A stretch of DNA of 24,830 nt from Nanobdellota archaeon. GTDB taxonomy: Archaea > Nanobdellota > Nanobdellia > Parvarchaeales > Parvarchaeaceae. This document shows positions 20,129 through 24,830 of this stretch, piece after piece (position 1 is the stretch's first letter; the number at the start of each line of letters is the position of its first letter). The DNA lies in assembly GCA_021818905.1 (NCBI GenBank), contig JAKASS010000013.1, positions 1 to 24,830 of the forward strand, read 5' to 3'. The position numbers and the translations under genes are program-made. The notes under the pieces were generated by a model that was not told the DNA's origin, searched no databases, and saw only the letters and a program-made list of their open reading frames with translations.

Positions 20129-21694
20129 TTATTCTTTTATGACTTGTCCATGTACCGCTTCTAACAACAGGACGCGAACCTTGTTTCCATGCCTTAGCCT
20201 GACTTCATATGCCGGTATGAGGACGCGTTTGCATTCAAAAAGAACGCTCGACGGAAATATCGCTTTTATCCAGTCCTTCTCTATGCGTTCGTCTACACGT
20301 GTATTAAGTATAGAAGAGGGGTCCGCATCTACCGCTACAGTTATCGGTTTATCCTGCATTAAATATTTATTATAGCTTATAAGGGAAGCCTCTTTGCCTT
20401 TTGATACCGCTAGTTTTCGCAGTTTTAATCGACTTATGGAATTATGCACAGCTCTTGTCCCCATGCCGAGTTCCCTGCTTATATCATCGACATCCTTCTT
20501 GTGACTTTTGGATAAAGAGGAAAGGACATCGTAGTCTTCGGGCAATAGTTTGCTTTCTCCGATTATAGGTCCCTGGAAGAACGATAATTTGTCATCTAGC
20601 AAGACGAATCGTGACTTGTCATCCAATATCAAATATCCTTCGGTGTATTCGTTTTTATGCTTACTAGGTAACCTGACGCCCGCCAATACAACACTTATGA
20701 ATTTCTTGTTAACGCCGTCTATGGACTCGATCTTTTTACCGAATAGAACGAATTCCTTCTTTTCGTTGCTGAATGCATATCGTCTTATGTACTCTTCGTC
20801 TATTTTTGACTGCAGTGAATATGCGTTAATTAGTTTCTGTTTTGTATTCGTACCTACAAGAGTTACATTGCCTGTCTCCTGCTTCAATTCACTTATTACA
20901 TTTACGAGCTTTTCGCCTGCAACAGTGGGCTTGAGCGAGGGTGTTGCGCCGGCGTGTTCGGTCAGCATTCGCTTTACCTGGACGGCGCTGCTGATTCCTA
21001 ACCCAAAAGAAGAAAATTCTCCAGGGTTATGCGTCGCTATCCTCCTAAGAGCAGCTCTCGAAAAAAATATACTAACGGCATTCATGTCGTTCTCTACGGT
21101 CAGTTTCCCGATAAACCCATATCCGCACTGGGAAAGCACATTTTTGCTTACATTTGCGGGCCTCTGCGAGACGACCAATAGTCCTATCCCTCTCTTGCGT
21201 CCCCTTACTGCTAATTCTTCTATTATTCCTGCCGTGCGGTGCGTCTGTGGCGCGAACTTGTCAGCTTCCTCTACTACTACCAGATACGGCATTTCAAGTT
21301 CTTCTTCAACTAAATACAATTCGGACAGTGCCTTGTTCAGTACCTCATCCTTTTGCATGCTTTCTGATAAATCTAGTATTACTGGCAAATTATTTTGTAT
21401 GCTGCTCTTGAATAACGCATGAAAGTCTATTTCAAGTCCCAAATCACCTTTATTGCCGCCTACAATAATGACCTGAAAGGCGCTTCTCAAAGGATAATAT
21501 TCTCCTTCCGGATCCACAACGCAAAAAGAAAATTTTAACTTACAAAGTTCTTCTAGGAGTACCCCCACTAGATAAGACTTACCGGACCCGCTTTGTCCGA
21601 TAATGCAGCCTCTGCCGGTCATTATATCTTGTGCGGAGAGATTTACATTTTTAGAGAGGTTAATAACGGCACTGCTCATAATAACGATTTGCAT
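20129..21694 (-). CDS. HerA/DUF87-type ATPase with C-terminal helix-turn-helix
   Basis: A 521-residue P-loop ATPase of the HerA-FtsK class. Walker A is GQSGSGKS (33-40); VVDPEGEYYPLR (about 57-68) is the HerA D-P-x-G-E-Y/D signature; Walker B is YLVVVEEADKFAP (about 136-148); LLVVSQRPANVSK is sensor-like, and SRAALRRIATHNPGEF follows. Residues about 390-450 (KKDVDDISRELGMGTRAVHN, then SISRLKLRKLAV) look like a winged HTH. HerA motors form hexamers that translocate DNA, with NurA in repair, or as packaging or defence ATPases. No NurA gene is adjacent. The likely start is the second ATG (21679): the TATA-like TTAAATAC at 21703-21710 is 27 bases before it but only 12 from the first ATG. The start is separated by about 50 bases from the GH15 gene. 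Confidence 0.85.
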   Translation of the reverse strand: MQIVIMSSAVINLSKNVNLSAQDIMTGRGCIIGQSGSGKSYLVGVLLEELCKLKFSFCVVDPEGEYYPLRSAFQVIIVGGNKGDLGLEIDFHALFKSSIQNNLPVILDLSESMQKDEVLNKALSELYLVEEELEMPYLVVVEEADKFAPQTHRTAGIIEELAVRGRKRGIGLLVVSQRPANVSKNVLSQCGYGFIGKLTVENDMNAVSIFFSRAALRRIATHNPGEFSSFGLGISSAVQVKRMLTEHAGATPSLKPTVAGEKLVNVISELKQETGNVTLVGTNTKQKLINAYSLQSKIDEEYIRRYAFSNEKKEFVLFGKKIESIDGVNKKFISVVLAGVRLPSKHKNEYTEGYLILDDKSRFVLLDDKLSFFQGPIIGESKLLPEDYDVLSSLSKSHKKDVDDISRELGMGTRAVHNSISRLKLRKLAVSKGKEASLISYNKYLMQDKPITVAVDADPSSILNTRVDERIEKDWIKAIFPSSVLFECKRVLIPAYEVRLRHGNKVRVLLLEAVHGQVIKE

Positions 21695-21702
21695 GCCTTG
21701 GA

Positions 21703-21710
21703 TTAAATAC
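21703..21710 (-). promoter_or_regulatory. TATA-like box of the HerA-type gene
   Basis: Reads GTATTTAA on the minus strand, 27 bases before the ATG at 21679. Confidence 0.4.
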
Positions 21711-21725
21711 TATTCGGCTAAGCGT

Positions 21726-23219
21726 CTATTTCTGGTCAGATTTTTCGTCTTTGGTTTCTTTTTTTAGTACGGCGTCTATATACATAGAAACTAGCCCAAG
21801 ATAACCTGTTTCGGACCACCACAGGCACCTTATCATCTGGTTACCGTTCTTTTCAAAATAATGCTCTGGATCGTTCCCCTGGCTTGCAGGTTTTATTAGG
21901 CTCTGCTCAGGAATCGAGCCGTCTTCTTCTATTTGTCCTTCGATAAAATCTATTATCTCTTTTACTCTTGCTAAGTCTCCTTTCCCTAGTTTATACATCG
22001 CATATTCTTCTGCGTTAGGATACCAGTTTCCGCCATAGAAATATGTGTCCTTTATATGGTCATGGGCGCCAAAGAATTTGAAGCGTATCGGCAACGGGGA
22101 ATTGTCCATTAGGTGTTTTTCTATTGCTTTGATTGTGTTATCCTCTACTTCGGATCCGATTAGTCTGCCGGGCTTGAACAGTCGGAAGATTTCTACGGCG
22201 CTCGAGTCTACGCTTTTCATCAGTTCTCCGTACTCTATCTTCGATTTGCAAACTATTTTTCCGGATGACGGGTCTATCTCGCCGATAAAATGCTTAATAA
22301 GAAAGTCTTCTACAACTTTTGAGTCGATGTCTTTTGGCGGATCTACTTTTATGAGCTGAGCAAGTTCCTTGGCTTTCTCGATTCCTGCGTAAATAGATGC
22401 GACAGTGTACGAATCTATAGTGCTTCCTACTTCGATTCCGTTTATTTTTTCTCGGCTATAATACAGCTCCCATAGATCGGCGCAGGGGGTATTGTGGTAG
22501 TTAATCATGTAAGTGGCAAGCCAAGGAAGTATCTTTTTGGCGATATCGATAGAATAACCTATATCCGAGGTCCCAAAGCTTTTTATGTACCTCACCGTAG
22601 CCAGTAAAGTCAATGGAATAGAATCATACTGCATTATCCAGCTCCTTAATTCGTTTACTTGGCCCTTATCTGGCTCGCATAGGCTTACGCTCCCATCTTC
22701 GGAAACGTCGAATCTAGCAAGTACGTGATTCTTGCCGAGCCTCGACCGAGAGTCTCGTATATCGCGGATTTCCTGTCCCTTTATATTTTCTTCGAAGAAA
22801 TAAAGAGCTTTCCACATCGTGTTGATTGCTCTTCCAAGACTGGATTCCAATTCACCGTTTTGTATGCCGACCCGTTCGTATAGTCCATATTTGGATAAAA
22901 CATCTGCCGCTTCTAGCATATTCATTATTCCTTTTGCGGAATCGCGTAGCCATTGGTGTCTGTACCAAGGATACTTTAACGAGGCAATAATATGCGCGTC
23001 GGCTTCTCCGCGCGGCAGCGTGTGCTTTTGCTGATGTTCAATGACCCTTTTTATTTTTTCTAGCCTATTATTCTCTAAAAGCGTGCTATTAAGAAGAACT
23101 TTGCGCTTGTCGAAATGAGTATCATGCGAGGTTTCTATAACAAAGACTCCATGTATTATACCTAATTTATGCCTTATAAAATCTAGAGGTCGGTACAGAT
23201 ATATAAAGATAGTACGCAT
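21726..23219 (-). CDS. GH15 glycoside hydrolase (glucoamylase-like)
   Basis: A 497-residue protein with the alpha/alpha-barrel pattern of GH15 archaeal glucoamylases. YPWYRHQWLRDSAKGIMNML (83-102) is the substrate-binding Trp/Arg-Asp region. The general acid sits in CADLWELYYSREKIN (DLWE, Glu251), followed by GSTIDSYTVASIYAGI. FYGGNWYPNAEEYAMYKLGK is the G-x-W-x-x-N-x-E helix, and EEDGSIPEQS holds the catalytic base (Glu438). It would release glucose from alpha-glucans or related disaccharides. No signal peptide is evident and the first 30 residues look hydrophobic but not classical, so it is probably cytoplasmic. The N-terminal super-sandwich domain of bacterial enzymes is absent, and length suits the shorter archaeal type. 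The promoter is weak; nothing else in the cluster is glycan-related. Confidence 0.8.
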   Translation of the reverse strand: MRTIFIYLYRPLDFIRHKLGIIHGVFVIETSHDTHFDKRKVLLNSTLLENNRLEKIKRVIEHQQKHTLPRGEADAHIIASLKYPWYRHQWLRDSAKGIMNMLEAADVLSKYGLYERVGIQNGELESSLGRAINTMWKALYFFEENIKGQEIRDIRDSRSRLGKNHVLARFDVSEDGSVSLCEPDKGQVNELRSWIMQYDSIPLTLLATVRYIKSFGTSDIGYSIDIAKKILPWLATYMINYHNTPCADLWELYYSREKINGIEVGSTIDSYTVASIYAGIEKAKELAQLIKVDPPKDIDSKVVEDFLIKHFIGEIDPSSGKIVCKSKIEYGELMKSVDSSAVEIFRLFKPGRLIGSEVEDNTIKAIEKHLMDNSPLPIRFKFFGAHDHIKDTYFYGGNWYPNAEEYAMYKLGKGDLARVKEIIDFIEGQIEEDGSIPEQSLIKPASQGNDPEHYFEKNGNQMIRCLWWSETGYLGLVSMYIDAVLKKETKDEKSDQK

Positions 23220-23476
23220 GTGCGTAAGTCCTTATTCTAAGTCGTATGGACTAGCGCGATAGGTAGGTGTGCGGCTCCGAGCTTACACCCATAAGGTTTT
23301 TACCTACGATTTGCAGGATTTTTCCATGTAAACCAAGAGAAGGGTGTAAAAATCTTTTCTTTATTGCTTTTGTAATGCTTTGAGTAACTCGCCGAGTGTC
23401 ATATAAATCTTGGAAATCTAGACAAAGCGAAGTTGGCTAATCTTTATAAAGAGTCTTAGATTGTGTGGAAAGTCGC
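23220..23476. other. Intergenic stretch upstream of the GH15 gene
   Basis: The stretch contains a short minus-strand opening (ATG near 23402, MTLGELLKALQKQ, then a stop) that looks like the first codons of a lost gene. There is a possible stem, GTAGGT...ACCTAC, around 23262-23307 with GGTGT...ACACC inside, and a TATA-like TTTATAAAG near 23443. No intact gene or known RNA was recognised. Confidence 0.35.
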
Positions 23477-24093
23477 CTATTTTGGCTTTCTGTAATCTTT
23501 CATTACCTCTTGGAATCCATCGTTTACTTTTACTAATTCTGTGTGATAAGGCGCGGTATAGCAATCGCTGCTCTTTTCGATCTGAATGGCTTCGTATGCG
23601 ATATTGACGCGTCTCTTATATTAGTCTTTTATGTCTTCAAAAACGCCGACGAGCCCGTCATAAATCCAATCCGTATCTGCTTGCTTTGACTTAACCGCCA
23701 ATCTTTCCAGCGCACCCCCAGTCCTTATTAAAGTGCCGCCGTTTGCGAGTATATCCGGTATCTGAATGCTTCTTTCCACTTTCCTTTGTCAACCATTTCC
23801 TGTGGCACGACTTAGATAAGCCGTGTTATAGAATAATTTAATTCGCCATTGAAAGTGGCGTTGTATCCATAGTGCCCGTCTAGTTCATATATAGCTTGAG
23901 CTAATTTCTGCGCGGGTGCCTCTATCACTGTTTTTTGTTCACTAACTAAAGAATATATAGTTTTTGCGGTTTCAACAAACTTTCGCTTGTAAAGAGTCGA
24001 CAACTTGACATGATTTATCGGATCTTTACCCGACAGCGCACTATGATACATGTCTGGAAAGCACCTTAAGTCGGATGCGATAGTGAAAGACAT
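23477..24093 (-). pseudogene. Decayed orphan gene with two stops and a frameshift
   Basis: From ATG 24093 a 93-residue frame (KFVETAKTIYSLVSEQKTVI, then EAPAQKLAQAIYELDGHYGY) stops at TAA 23812-23814. The same frame resumes VVPQEMVDKGKWKEAF, after which a one-base shift gives IPDILANGGTLIRTGGALER, LAVKSKQADTDWIYDGLVGV and FEDIKD, then another in-frame TAA. After that come YKRRVNIAYEAIQIEKSSDC and YHTELVKVNDGFQEVMKDYR, ending at TAG 23477-23479. Together these suggest one protein of about 205 residues, helical and soluble, of unknown family. Its start is divergent from the repeat protein gene. It is not expected to be functional; some of the short intact N-terminal part may still be made. Confidence 0.55.
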
Positions 24094-24126
24094 CGATTTA
24101 ATAAGTAACTACTATAAAATGGAGGG

Positions 24127-24134
24127 TTTATATA
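24127..24134 (+). promoter_or_regulatory. TATA box of the repeat protein gene
   Basis: TTTATATA centred 26 bases before the ATG at 24157; leaderless. Confidence 0.5.
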
Positions 24135-24156
24135 ATAGTTATATCCATGAATATGC

Positions 24157-24830
24157 ATGATGCTTGAAGAGGTATTGCAAGACCCCGTTAGGATAGCCGC
24201 TATAGACCGACTTGGACCGAGTGTCCGGCTCGCGGTAGAAAAAACCATCGGGAGATATGGCGGAGAAGCTGCTGGGACTGTCGCTAATGGATTGGGGAAG
24301 ATCGCTGCGGATATCAAGGATAAAGACGCCGCTGCCGAATGCGCGAGGACCATCGGGAGATATGAGGGAGAAGCTGCTGGGACTGTCGCTAATGGATTGA
24401 GGTATATCGCTTTGGATACTAAGGATAAAGACGCTGTGATAAATGCCGCTAAGATAATGTCGCTTGAGGAGATAGTGGATACCGTTTGGAGATATAGAGG
24501 AGAAGCTGCCGGGGGTGTTGCTTATGGATTGGGGGTAATCGCTCGGGATACCAAGGATAAAAGCACCGTCGTTTCAGCATGCTACATCGTAAACAGAGCC
24601 GGAAGCAATATATTCGATCTATTGGATACGAAGGACTTCATAACCATCCATAAGAAAGGGCTGGATACGCTCATAGAAGGAAAGGAAAGCTTCGATGCGG
24701 TGGCCGCTTACGTCAAGTCAGGGGAAGGACTGCCCATCCCGACCCAAGAGAATATCGCCGATTATCGGAGGATAGCGAACGGATATGTTTCCGTTGAATA
24801 TGGCATAAGCAAAGGACTGGGCATGAACCA
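24157..24830 (+). CDS. Alpha-helical repeat protein (HEAT-like), runs off the right edge
   Basis: An open frame of 224 codons from ATG 24157 (or the next ATG, 24160) with no stop before the window end. After VLQDPVRIAAIDRLGPSVRL it holds three copies of a unit with the pattern T-x-x-R-Y-x-G-E-A-A-G-x-V-A-x-G-L...I-A-x-D-x-K-D-K. The units start near residues 30, 65 and 109 (bases 24244, 24349 and 24481) and are spaced 35 and 44 residues. Each unit makes about two helices, as in HEAT-like solenoids, so a protein-binding scaffold is likely. The first two copies are almost identical in DNA, showing a recent duplication. The section after residue about 150 is less repetitive. Membrane segments and signal peptide are absent. 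Family not recognised beyond the fold. Confidence 0.75.
   Translation, partial: MMLEEVLQDPVRIAAIDRLGPSVRLAVEKTIGRYGGEAAGTVANGLGKIAADIKDKDAAAECARTIGRYEGEAAGTVANGLRYIALDTKDKDAVINAAKIMSLEEIVDTVWRYRGEAAGGVAYGLGVIARDTKDKSTVVSACYIVNRAGSNIFDLLDTKDFITIHKKGLDTLIEGKESFDAVAAYVKSGEGLPIPTQENIADYRRIANGYVSVEYGISKGLGMN
24244..24525 (+). repeat. Tandem coding repeats of 105 and 132 bases
   Basis: The unit beginning ACCATCGGGAGATATG occurs at 24244 and 24349 with only a few differences across its first 50 bases. A third, more diverged copy begins ACCGTTTGGAGATATA at 24481. Spacing is 105 and 132 bases, both whole codons, so the frame is kept. Confidence 0.75.

Noticed and set aside
20550-21422. Long plus-strand frame opposite the HerA-type gene
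   Set aside because: It is the antisense of conserved Walker A/B coding sequence, with Ser/Leu/Phe-rich composition and no family signature.
23250-23310. Stem-like stretch upstream of the GH15 gene as a possible tRNA or riboswitch
   Set aside because: No acceptor stem, T-loop consensus or conserved riboswitch core could be found, and alternative pairings compete.
1-24830. CRISPR arrays and tRNA genes
   Set aside because: No regularly spaced short direct repeats were seen, and scanning by eye for T-arm-like sequences gave nothing that folds as a cloverleaf. A tool could still find one.

Overview
The window looks archaeal, most likely from a small-genome DPANN lineage (Micrarchaeota/ARMAN-like). 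That placement is inferred from style, not from a marker gene. Most genes have a TATA-like box centred about 25-27 bases before the start codon and no room for a leader, which is typical of leaderless archaeal transcription. There are two large Asn/Ser/Thr-rich proteins with a single N-terminal membrane anchor, a HerA-type ATPase, a rubredoxin-like zinc ribbon, a DUF3175 protein and a GH15 glucoamylase. No rRNA, tRNA or CRISPR array was found by eye.

Left part (1-6.0 kb): a transposase truncated by the window edge; a GTP cyclohydrolase II homologue; the relic of a GT4 glycosyltransferase; a large DUF4382-like cell-surface protein; an MFS transporter; a low-molecular-weight phosphatase/arsenate reductase-like protein; and an IS630-type transposase fragment. 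Next (6.0-9.0 kb) comes a toxin-antitoxin-like pair whose RelE-like toxin is cut by an in-frame amber codon. It is followed by an overlooked 52-residue zinc ribbon gene, a structured possible ncRNA with an IS605-like hairpin, DUF3175, a small DUF5658-like membrane protein, a NUDIX ADP-sugar pyrophosphatase, and the decayed tail of an NADPH-dependent FMN reductase.

Middle (9.0-15.0 kb): a second cell-surface protein with an internal duplication, a HAD phosphatase followed by a small membrane-associated protein, the C-terminal stub of an MFS drug exporter, an Asp-tailed acidic protein, a small GNAT, an orphan protein and a CPA-type cation/proton antiporter lacking the usual aspartates. A complete insertion sequence follows (15125-16065). 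It has 23-bp terminal inverted repeats and an 8-bp target duplication, and it supplies the first 17 codons of the next open reading frame.

Right part (16.0-24.8 kb), mostly minus strand: two small membrane proteins; a PRTase-like protein; a GHKL ATPase with a putative C-terminal metallopeptidase, now split by two frameshifts; a HerA/DUF87 ATPase with a C-terminal HTH; and a GH15 glycoside hydrolase. Beyond these are a heavily decayed orphan gene and, at the right edge, an open-ended alpha-helical repeat protein whose repeats are still nearly identical in DNA. The GHKL-peptidase, HerA and PRTase genes, with orphan membrane proteins and an IS beside them, look like a virus-, plasmid- or defence-derived island. 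That is the best candidate here for an undescribed system. Gene decay is prominent throughout: at least seven broken genes or gene fragments.
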